Assembly: GCA_024688095.1 (NCBI GenBank)
Contig: JAILEJ010000291.1
Location: 1 to 5,664 of the forward strand
From: Butyrivibrio sp.
GTDB taxonomy: Bacteria; Bacillota; Clostridia; Lachnospirales; Lachnospiraceae
Direction of reading: 5' to 3'
DNA: 5,664 nt
Shown here: piece after piece, positions 1 to 5,607 of the stretch
Layout of the letters: each line of letters starts with the position of its first letter
How positions within the stretch are numbered: the first letter of the stretch is position 1
Notes under the pieces: model-generated
Seen by the model: the letters and a program-made list of their open reading frames with translations, nothing else
Told to the model about the DNA's origin: nothing
Database searches by the model: none
Made by a program: the position numbers and the translations under genes

Positions 1-1462
1 TGAGTCTCCTGAAGCTGTGATGTGCTTTTCTTCAAAGGGGATAAATGATTTGAGCCATCATATGCATGATTTTGTAAGAAAGCATGTAACGAGAGGCGAA
101 TGGAGAGATAAGGAAAGACCTGTTCTTATAAATAACTGGGAAGCCACTTATTTTAATTTTACCCAGGCAGGTCTTTTAAAACTTGCTCAGACAGCCGCAA
201 AAGCAGGGATAGAACTCTTTGTAATGGATGATGGCTGGTTTGGTGAAAGAAACGATGATAAGAGGTCACTTGGAGACTGGAAGGTTAATTCCAAAAAACT
301 TCCGGATGGAATAAAAGGACTTACAGATAAGATAAATGCCCTTGGTATGAGTTGTGGAATATGGGTAGAGCCTGAAATGGTCAACGAGGAAAGTGATCTT
401 TATAAAGCTCATCCGGACTGGGCTGTAAAGATTCCCGGACATGCTCATTCTGAAGGCAGAAATCAAATGAACCTTGATCTTACAAGGGTTGAGGTCCAGG
501 ATTATATAATTGATGCCATGTCAGAAGTTTTTTCATCTGGAAATATATCCTATGTTAAGTGGGATATGAACAGAATTTTTTCTGACAGATATTCTGCTTC
601 TCTTCCTGCAGGAAGGCAGGGGGAGTTCATGCACAGATATTATATTGGTCTGTACAGGATAATGGATACACTTGTTAAAAAGTTTCCTCATATACTATTT
701 GAGGGATGCTCTGCAGGTGGTAACAGATTTGACCTTGGAATATTGTCATATTTTCCTCAGTTCTGGGGAAGTGATGATACAGATGCGCTTGTGAGAAGTG
801 GAATTCAGGAAGGTTATAGTTATGGATATCCACAGGTATGTGTTGGAAGTCATGTTTCAGCTTCGCCTAATCATCAGACACTTCACAGTACTCCTTTGGA
901 AACAAGATTTGAAGTTGCTGCAAGAGGATGCCTTGGATATGAACTTAATCTTAATGAGCTTAGTGATGCAGAGCTAAAAAATATTTCAGAACAGGTTGAG
1001 TTCTATAAAAAATGGAGGAAAACACTTCAGTTTGGAGATTTTTATAGACTTGGCAAGAACAAATGTATGATCGTTGATAAAGATAAAAGCAGAGCAGCTG
1101 TATTTGTAATCGAAACAAAGAGCAGACCAAACTCTGATTTTATGCAGATTAAAACAAAAGGACTTGATGAGGACAGGGTGTACCATATAACCAACAGGGT
1201 AACACCTTTAAATGTCAAGGATTTTGGAAGCCTTGTAAATACAATGGCACCGATACATGTTAAACAGGATGGCATTATCCATAATGTTATAAATCATTTT
1301 GTTCATATGAATGGTGAAAAAGAGGATATGTTATGTTCAGGTGCTGCATTAAATAGTTGCGGAGTAAGACTTGCAAGTTCATATGCCGGCACAGGCTACA
1401 ATGAAAACACAAGAATTATGCGACCTGGAGATGCAAGAATGTATCTGTTTGAAGCAGAATAA
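1..1462 (+). CDS. Alpha-galactosidase, glycoside hydrolase family 36 (5'-truncated by window edge)
   Basis: This enzyme hydrolyses terminal alpha-1,6-linked galactose from raffinose-type oligosaccharides, melibiose or galactomannan fragments. The frame is open to the left edge (first full codon at position 2, reading ESPEAVM), and that sequence matches the interior of the family, so the GTG at 17 is not the start. About 486 residues are visible of a usual 720-740; the N-terminal beta-sandwich is missing. The TIM barrel is recognisable from WEATYF, the MDDGWFG substrate-binding motif (Asp pair at 227-232), GIWVEPEMVN, and YVKWDMNR with the nucleophile Asp at 563-565. SDDTDA (Asp pair at 773-778) carries the acid/base. 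The C-terminal beta domain ends normally in GDARMYLFE. No signal peptide can be judged. The gene ends in tandem TAA stops followed by a terminator. Family assignment is very secure; exact substrate is inference. Confidence 0.96.
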   Translation, partial: ESPEAVMCFSSKGINDLSHHMHDFVRKHVTRGEWRDKERPVLINNWEATYFNFTQAGLLKLAQTAAKAGIELFVMDDGWFGERNDDKRSLGDWKVNSKKLPDGIKGLTDKINALGMSCGIWVEPEMVNEESDLYKAHPDWAVKIPGHAHSEGRNQMNLDLTRVEVQDYIIDAMSEVFSSGNISYVKWDMNRIFSDRYSASLPAGRQGEFMHRYYIGLYRIMDTLVKKFPHILFEGCSAGGNRFDLGILSYFPQFWGSDDTDALVRSGIQEGYSYGYPQVCVGSHVSASPNHQTLHSTPLETRFEVAARGCLGYELNLNELSDAELKNISEQVEFYKKWRKTLQFGDFYRLGKNKCMIVDKDKSRAAVFVIETKSRPNSDFMQIKTKGLDEDRVYHITNRVTPLNVKDFGSLVNTMAPIHVKQDGIIHNVINHFVHMNGEKEDMLCSGAALNSCGVRLASSYAGTGYNENTRIMRPGDARMYLFEAE

Positions 1463-1469
1463 TAAGAGA

Positions 1470-1503
1470 AAAAAAGGAAGCTCAATTTTGAGCTTCCTTT
1501 TTT
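1470..1503. terminator. Bidirectional intrinsic terminator shared by the GH36 gene and tRNA-Pro
   Basis: The arms pair GGAAGCTCA (1476-1484) with TGAGCTTCC (1489-1497) around an ATTT loop. Pairing continues through the flanking A-tract and T-tract, so the whole 1470-1503 stretch is a near-perfect palindrome. The + strand has six T after the stem and the - strand has seven, so the element fits rho-independent termination in both directions. It starts 7 bases after the GH36 stop and 8 bases beyond the tRNA 3' end. Confidence 0.9.
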
Positions 1504-1510
1504 GGAGTGA

Positions 1511-1583
1511 TCGGAGTGACAAGACTTGAACTTGCGGCCTCTACTTCCCTAAAGTAGCGCGCTACCTACTGCGCTACACCCCG
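1511..1583 (-). tRNA. tRNA-Pro, anticodon AGG
   Basis: Read on the minus strand this folds into a complete 73-nt cloverleaf. The acceptor stem CGGGGTG pairs with CACTCCG (one G-U). The D stem is GCGC/GCGC with an 8-nt loop holding GG. The anticodon stem CTACT/AGTAG encloses the loop TTAGGGA, a 5-nt variable region follows, and the T stem GCAAG/CTTGT encloses TTCAAGT. The C1-G72 pair and discriminator A73 are typical of bacterial proline tRNAs. The anticodon 34-36 is AGG, which reads CCU, and base 37 is G as usual for this isotype. No CCA is encoded after A73, so tRNA nucleotidyltransferase must add it. The gene is convergent with the GH36 gene. Identity is secure; A34 is unusual for a bacterial proline tRNA. 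Confidence 0.95.
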
Positions 1584-1595
1584 ATAGCATTGACT

Positions 1596-1625
1596 ATTAT
1601 AATATGACTTCCAATAAATAAGCAA
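1596..1625 (-). promoter_or_regulatory. Promoter of the tRNA-Pro gene
   Basis: On the minus strand a perfect TATAAT (1601 down to 1596) lies 12 bases before the first base of the tRNA, which would leave a leader of only about five bases, normal for a tRNA gene. The -35 candidate is TTGCTT (1625 to 1620) at 18-bp spacing; only its TTG matches the consensus, so the -10 element carries most of the evidence. Confidence 0.65.
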
Positions 1626-1755
1626 GTATTATTTTTATATTTAAGCATTTGAGATACGAAAATAATATTTAGTGTGTGTGAGGCGGACAATTTAAGGAAT
1701 TGGTGGAAAACACAGGAAAAAGACTTTATTACATTAAAAAAGTGAACAGATAAAG

Positions 1756-1771
1756 TATTTCTTAAGAAATA
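1756..1771. promoter_or_regulatory. Perfect 16-bp palindrome, possible operator for the phn operon
   Basis: TATTTCTTAAGAAATA is identical to its own reverse complement. It lies 102 bases before the phnD start codon, where a dimeric repressor or activator could bind near a promoter. It is not followed by a T-tract and has no loop, so it is a poor terminator. The sequence is AT-rich, so chance is possible; which regulator might bind is unknown. Confidence 0.4.
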
Positions 1772-1859
1772 ATAAAAATATATCCATTAATGTTATTTCG
1801 TGATATTATTTTTATGCATTTGTGCGAAGTATTTTTGTCCGTAATACAAGGACATAATC

Positions 1860-1865
1860 AGGAGG
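1860..1865 (+). promoter_or_regulatory. Ribosome binding site of phnD
   Basis: A perfect AGGAGG with an 8-base spacer fixes the start at ATG 1874. It excludes the in-frame ATG at 1790, which would add 28 residues in front of the lipoprotein signal peptide. Confidence 0.92.
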
Positions 1866-1873
1866 TCTTTATT

Positions 1874-3028
1874 ATGAAAAAGAAACTTGCAATGCTCCTT
1901 GCTGGCATGATGGTTGTTGGTACTTTCACAGCTTGTGGTGGTGCTGAAACAGCTACAGAAGAGACAGCAACAGAGGAGACAGCTACTGAAGAAACAGCAA
2001 CAGAAGAAGCTGCTGAAGAAACAGAAGAAGCAACAGAAGAAACAGCTGAAGCTACAGAAGAGACAGAAGCATCTGCAGAGAATATCGCTATTGATAAGCT
2101 CAGCATCGCATTCGTTCCTTCACGTGAGCCTGATGAAATCATCACAGCTACAGAGCCATTAAAGGAACTTCTTACAACAGAGATGGCAACACTTGGATAT
2201 GATATCGGAGAAGTTGATATCACAGTTGGAACAAGTTATGAAGCAGTTGGTGAAGCTCTTTCAGCAGGAACAGCTGATGTAGGTCTTATCCCTGGTGGTA
2301 CATATGTACTTTACGATGATGGATGTGACGTACTTCTTACAGCTACAAGAAATGGTCTTTCAATTGATTCAGATGACGCTAAGGAATGGAATGACAATGC
2401 TCCTACAGAAGGCGTTGATGATCAGGTAACATATTATCGTGCTCTTATTCTTGCAGGCCCTTCAGAAAAAGGTCAGGAAATTGCAGAAAAGATCAATAAT
2501 GGCGAAGAACTTACATGGGAAGATGTAGACAGCTGCAACTGGAGTGTTATGAACTCTTCATCACCTGCTGGATATATTTATCCTTCACTTTGGCTTCAGG
2601 ACAACTTTGGCAAGAACGTTACAGATTTAAGCCATGCTGTTCAGTCAGATTCATATGGTAGTGCTTTTGCAAGACTTGCATCAGGACAGGTTGATATCCT
2701 TTGCTGCTATGCAGACGCTCGTCGTGATTATGAAGACAAGTGGAGTTCAGAATATGGAATGACAACAAGTATCTGGGATGACGTTCAGACTGTTGGTGTT
2801 ACAGAAGGTATCTACAATGATACAATCAGCGTAAGTAAGACATCAGAAATCATGGATGATGATTTCAAGGCTGCTCTCGCTCAGGCATTCATCAATATCG
2901 GTGAGACTGAGGAAGGTAAGGAAGTTATCTCTATCTATTCACATAACGGATATGTGCTTGCAGATTCTGCAGATTACGACGGAGAGCGTAAGGCACAGGA
3001 GCTTATCCAGACACTTAATGCACAGTAA
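1874..3028 (+). CDS. phnD: PhnD-family ABC transporter substrate-binding lipoprotein
   Basis: This 384-residue protein is the extracellular receptor of a phosphonate/phosphite/phosphate-type importer. It starts with a lysine-rich lipoprotein signal peptide ending in the lipobox FTAC; Cys21 would be lipidated and anchored in the membrane. Residues 22-69 form a low-complexity acidic linker with four TATEE repeats. The periplasmic-binding-type fold follows from about 70, opening with IAFVPSREPDE (78-88). The family anion-binding stretch NSSSPAGYIYPS begins at 227, and YADARRDYEDKW spans 279-290. It is first in an operon with the matching ATPase and two permeases. The ligand cannot be read from sequence: family members bind phosphonates, phosphite or phosphate, and the mycoplasma relative Cypl/p37 binds thiamine pyrophosphate. 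Family certain, substrate open. Confidence 0.93.
   Translation: MKKKLAMLLAGMMVVGTFTACGGAETATEETATEETATEETATEEAAEETEEATEETAEATEETEASAENIAIDKLSIAFVPSREPDEIITATEPLKELLTTEMATLGYDIGEVDITVGTSYEAVGEALSAGTADVGLIPGGTYVLYDDGCDVLLTATRNGLSIDSDDAKEWNDNAPTEGVDDQVTYYRALILAGPSEKGQEIAEKINNGEELTWEDVDSCNWSVMNSSSPAGYIYPSLWLQDNFGKNVTDLSHAVQSDSYGSAFARLASGQVDILCCYADARRDYEDKWSSEYGMTTSIWDDVQTVGVTEGIYNDTISVSKTSEIMDDDFKAALAQAFINIGETEEGKEVISIYSHNGYVLADSADYDGERKAQELIQTLNAQ
1949..2080 (+). repeat. Degenerate 15-bp tandem repeat encoding the TATEE linker
   Basis: Four consecutive 15-base units (1949-2008) each encode TATEE and differ only at synonymous third positions. They continue into decayed Ala/Thr/Glu units up to about 2080. 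The product is a flexible, strongly negative tether between the lipid anchor and the binding domain. Because the unit is a multiple of three, gain or loss of copies would keep the frame. Confidence 0.85.
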
Positions 3029-3047
3029 TTATTGATTCTAGAAATTG

Positions 3048-3075
3048 TAAGGGGAGGCTTAACAGTCTCCCTTTA
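3048..3075 (+). promoter_or_regulatory. Intercistronic stem-loop between phnD and phnC
   Basis: A continuous 12-bp stem (3048-3059 with 3064-3075, two G-U pairs) closes a TAAC loop. It begins 19 bases after the phnD stop and 43 bases before phnC. Only three T follow the GC core before the sequence becomes TAATTATG, so a full terminator is unlikely. A partial terminator, or a block to 3' exonucleases that favours the binding-protein message, fits better; this role is inference from other ABC importer operons. Confidence 0.7.
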
Positions 3076-3117
3076 ATTATGTAAAAAAGATTAAAAGAAA
3101 AACGGCAGAGGTTTGAA

Positions 3118-3867
3118 ATGATTAAATTTGAGAATGTCAGTAAAAAATATCCTAATGGATTTTTGGGACTGAAAAATGTGAACCTGTCTATAGAACAGGG
3201 TGAGTTCGTAGCTATTATCGGTTTATCAGGAGCCGGTAAATCAACACTTATTCGTACCATAAACAGAATGCATGATATTACAGATGGTAAGCTTACAGTT
3301 GACGATACTGATGTAATGTCTCTTTCAGGAAAAGATCTTAGAAAATTCCGTAGAAAGATAGGAATGATATTCCAGTCATTTAATCTTATAACAAGAACTA
3401 CCGTAATAAAAAATGTTATGACAGCATTTGTTCCTGAACTGCCATGGTTTAGAGCTACCTTTGGAATATTTACAAAGGATGAGAAGATTAAAGCCATGGA
3501 ATGTCTGGACAAGGTTGGAATTCTTGATAAGGCATTTGTACGTGCGGATCAGCTTTCAGGCGGTCAGCAGCAGAGAGTTGCTCTTGCAAGAACTCTGGCA
3601 CAGAATCCACAGATCATTCTTGCTGATGAACCTGTTGCAGCGCTTGATCCTGTTACAGCAAGACAGGTAATGGATGATTTCCAGAGAATAAATAAGGATA
3701 TGAATATTTCAATCCTTATCAACATTCACCATGTAGACCTTGCTCTTAAATATGCTACAAGAGTAATTGGTATAAGAGCAGGTGAAATCGTGTATGATGG
3801 ACTGGCATCTGAGGTTACACAGGAAGTATTAAACGATATTTATCAGGGTAAATTGGAGGAAGAATAA
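3118..3867 (+). CDS. phnC: PhnC-family ABC transporter ATP-binding protein
   Basis: This 249-residue cytoplasmic ATPase would work as a dimer and drive import through the two PhnE permeases. All ABC motifs are intact: Walker A GLSGAGKST (35-43), Q-loop Gln86 in FQSFNL, signature LSGGQQQR (146-153), Walker B IILADEP (166-172) with catalytic Glu171, D-loop AALD (174-177), and the H-loop His204 in INIHHVDLA, a form typical of PhnC. Length is normal for the family. The start at ATG 3118 is supported by AGAGG six bases upstream. The stop codon overlaps the start of the next gene by one base (TAATG), which indicates translational coupling with the first permease. Assignment to the phosphonate/phosphate-type branch rests on these motifs and on the neighbours. 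Confidence 0.95.
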   Translation: MIKFENVSKKYPNGFLGLKNVNLSIEQGEFVAIIGLSGAGKSTLIRTINRMHDITDGKLTVDDTDVMSLSGKDLRKFRRKIGMIFQSFNLITRTTVIKNVMTAFVPELPWFRATFGIFTKDEKIKAMECLDKVGILDKAFVRADQLSGGQQQRVALARTLAQNPQIILADEPVAALDPVTARQVMDDFQRINKDMNISILINIHHVDLALKYATRVIGIRAGEIVYDGLASEVTQEVLNDIYQGKLEEE

Positions 3868-4688
3868 TGAGCTTATATGACAAGATCTTTAAGCCGGTTA
3901 CATATACGCTCCCTAACGGTAAGTCCGTAATTAAGAAACGCTCCAGAGGTCCTGTGATTGCTATCGCCTTACTGGCTATGGCAATACTGTCCGTTAAGAT
4001 AACCGGTTTTGATATGGCACTTTTGGTCAAGAGAATTGATCAGTTTTTTGTAATACTGGGAGAAATGTTCCCACCGGATCTGACATACATGTCAAAGGTA
4101 TGGCAGCCACTTTTTGACACTATCAAGATGTCACTTCTTGGTTCTGTTATAGGTTCAGTAGTAGCAATTCCATTTGCTATGCTGGCATCAACTAATATAA
4201 TACCAAACAAGGCAGTAGTTGCTGTTGTAAGACTGTTTCTTAGTATAGTAAGAACACTTCCTACACTTGTATCAGCACTTATAGCAACATACATATTTGG
4301 CCTTGGAACATTAGCAGGTACAACTGCTATAGCAATTTTCTCTTTTGCTTATATAGCAAAGATAACTTACGAGGAAATTGAGACTGTAGATATGGGACCT
4401 TTTGAGGCTATGGAGGCAATGGGTGCAACTAAAGTAAGGGCATTCATTACATCAGTAATACCTCAGGTTATGCCAACATATCTTTCACAGTGTCTATTCA
4501 ATTTCGAAGGTAATGTTCGTTATGCAGCAATCCTTGGTTATGTAGGAGCTGGTGGTATCGGACTTATATTTAATGAAAAGATTGCATGGAGAGAATACCC
4601 GAGCGTTGGAATGATCATTGTTGCATTATTCGTGACAGTATTCGTTATAGAATCTATAAGCCGTGCAGCCCGTAAGCGACTTGTATAA
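3867..4688 (+). CDS. phnE: PhnE-family ABC transporter permease, first subunit
   Basis: This 273-residue inner-membrane protein forms half of the import channel. After a basic cytoplasmic N-terminus (about 1-28) there is a membrane segment at about 29-47, a more polar stretch, and then hydrophobic segments at about 86-108, 116-144, 148-165 and near 240-263. The permease core shows IVRTLPTLVSALI (127-139), typical of PhnE. The cytoplasmic EAA loop (about 180-203, EAMEAMGATKVR then IPQVMP) docks onto PhnC. A conserved GYVGAGGIG stretch lies near the C-terminus. GGAGGA (3855-3860) with a 6-base spacer precedes the ATG, which overlaps the phnC stop by one base. It differs clearly from the following permease, so the two probably form a heterodimer. 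Confidence 0.93.
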   Translation: MSLYDKIFKPVTYTLPNGKSVIKKRSRGPVIAIALLAMAILSVKITGFDMALLVKRIDQFFVILGEMFPPDLTYMSKVWQPLFDTIKMSLLGSVIGSVVAIPFAMLASTNIIPNKAVVAVVRLFLSIVRTLPTLVSALIATYIFGLGTLAGTTAIAIFSFAYIAKITYEEIETVDMGPFEAMEAMGATKVRAFITSVIPQVMPTYLSQCLFNFEGNVRYAAILGYVGAGGIGLIFNEKIAWREYPSVGMIIVALFVTVFVIESISRAARKRLV

Positions 4689-4704
4689 GTACAAAAGGAG
4701 AAAT

Positions 4705-5514
4705 ATGAATAAGAGAATAGAAGAGGCCTATGAAAAAAGGCCCAGAAATTATATATATAATCTGTGTATAGCAGTTGTAGTTGTAGGACTCCTTATCTGG
4801 AGCGGTACTGCAGTAGAAACAAGCGGTACTACACAGTCAGGAACGGCAATTGCCCTCAATATTCTTTCCGGTATATTCCATCCTGACACAACTATATTAT
4901 TTAATCTTACAACAAGCGGAGTTCCGTACCTTCTCTTGGAGACAATTTGTATAGCATTTCTTGGAACAATTGTTGGAGCTATTATTTCAATACCTCTTGC
5001 ATTTATTTCAGCTTCAAATCTGACTCCAAAGCCAGTTGCATTTATAGGAAGAATTGTAATAATGGCAATCAGAACAGTACCTGCTTTCGTGTATGGACTT
5101 ATGTTCATAAGAGTTACAGGTCCTGGTGCCTTTGCAGGTCTTCTTACAATGTCACTTTGCTCAGTAGGCATGATAACAAAGATGTATATCGAAGCAATTG
5201 AAGACCTTGATTATCACATCCTCGAATCACTTGATGCAGCAGGCTGTACAACATGGCAGAAGATTCTGTATGGAATTCTTCCGCAGCTTATGCCTAATTT
5301 TGCATCTACAGCAATTTACAGATTTGATATTAATCTTCGTGATGCAACTGTACTTGGTCTTGTTGGGGCCGGAGGTATCGGTGCACCTCTTATTTTTGCA
5401 ATGAATGCATACAGATGGAACGAAGCTGGTTCAATTCTGGTTGGACTTATAGTACTTGTACTTATTGTTGAATGGTTATCAACCAAGATAAGAGTAAAGC
5501 TTGCACGAGGATAA
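4705..5514 (+). CDS. phnE: PhnE-family ABC transporter permease, second subunit
   Basis: This 269-residue permease would pair with the preceding one. It has a basic N-terminus, a membrane segment at about 16-32, an extracytoplasmic Thr/Ser/Gly-rich stretch (about 33-72), and several further hydrophobic segments from about 73 onward. The motif AIRTVPAFVYGLM (121-133) matches the PhnE core. The EAA-type loop at 174-197 reads ESLDAAGCTTWQK then LPQLMP, and GLVGAGGIG follows. I chose ATG 4705 because AAAGGAG lies four bases upstream and the gap to the previous stop is 16 bases; the in-frame GTG at 4663 would overlap the previous gene by 26 bases and lacks a site. The EAA loop has Cys-Thr-Thr where the first subunit has Ala-Thr-Lys, so the two copies have diverged. 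Confidence 0.93.
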   Translation: MNKRIEEAYEKRPRNYIYNLCIAVVVVGLLIWSGTAVETSGTTQSGTAIALNILSGIFHPDTTILFNLTTSGVPYLLLETICIAFLGTIVGAIISIPLAFISASNLTPKPVAFIGRIVIMAIRTVPAFVYGLMFIRVTGPGAFAGLLTMSLCSVGMITKMYIEAIEDLDYHILESLDAAGCTTWQKILYGILPQLMPNFASTAIYRFDINLRDATVLGLVGAGGIGAPLIFAMNAYRWNEAGSILVGLIVLVLIVEWLSTKIRVKLARG

Positions 5515-5550
5515 TTAACATAAAAATATATAATATACAAAAGATACCAT

Positions 5551-5580
5551 GTTGGGGGCAAAATTATTTTTGCCCTCAAT
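5551..5580 (+). promoter_or_regulatory. Stem-loop between phnE and the phosphoesterase gene
   Basis: A 13-bp stem (5551-5563 with 5568-5580, two G-U pairs) with a GGGGGC/GCCCTC core closes a TTAT loop. The bases after it (CTTATATAAAGG) are not a T-tract, although the 3' arm itself contains TTTTT before the GC core. It begins 36 bases after the permease stop and ends 27 bases before the next start codon. It could be a weak terminator, an attenuator or an mRNA-processing site that lowers phosphoesterase expression; an accessory terminator followed by a separate promoter is the main alternative. Confidence 0.65.
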
Positions 5581-5607
5581 CTTATATAAAGGAAAAAGAG
5601 AATCAAA

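Larger units (their letters stand above)
1626..1873 (+). other. AT-rich leader and intergenic region before phnD
   Basis: This stretch separates the tRNA promoter from phnD and should hold the operon promoter. I see no well-spaced pair of good sigma-A elements. Weak candidates are TTGTGC (1820-1825) with TAATAC (1842-1847) at 16 bp, and TTAAGA (1762-1767) with ATTAAT (1786-1791) at 18 bp. A perfect TATAAT also occurs on the + strand at 1598-1603, with no -35 match inside the tRNA gene; using it would give a leader of about 265 bases. A small hairpin (TGTCC 1836-1840 with GGACA 1850-1854) sits just before the ribosome binding site. No known riboswitch core or clear Pho-box repeat is visible. 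Confidence 0.4.

Noticed and set aside
17..19. GTG as a start codon for the GH36 gene
   Set aside because: The frame is open to the left edge and the residues before it (ESPEA) match the GH36 interior, while about 245 family residues would be missing.
1790..1873. N-terminal extension of PhnD from ATG 1790
   Set aside because: It has no ribosome binding site and would bury the lipoprotein signal peptide; AGGAGG at 1860 points to ATG 1874.
1626..1873. Pho box or known riboswitch before phnD
   Set aside because: I found no TT(A/C/T)ACA-type direct repeats at 11-base spacing on either strand and no conserved riboswitch core; absence by eye is not proof, and an Infernal/Rfam scan would decide.
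1949..2080. CRISPR-like periodicity
   Set aside because: The period is 15 bases with no spacers, the units are codon-phased and the product is a linker.
1914..2162. 82-codon plus-strand frame rich in Gln, Lys and Leu
   Set aside because: It is an out-of-frame reading of the same repeat inside phnD.
1858..2223. 121-codon open frame on the minus strand, Ser/Val/Ala-rich
   Set aside because: It is the antisense reading of the TATEE-encoding repeat and phnD start; its composition is explained by the repeat and it has no start signals.
3015..3512. 165-codon minus-strand open frame over the start of phnC
   Set aside because: phnC on the other strand has every ABC motif intact; the antisense frame has no recognisable domain.
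4663..4704. Earlier GTG start for the second permease
   Set aside because: It overlaps the preceding gene by 26 bases without a ribosome binding site; ATG 4705 has AAAGGAG just upstream.
5529..5534. TATAAT as a promoter for the phosphoesterase gene
   Set aside because: It is a perfect -10 hexamer in a run of alternating A/T with no acceptable -35 at 16-19 bp; the nearest TTG (5501) is 22 bp away.
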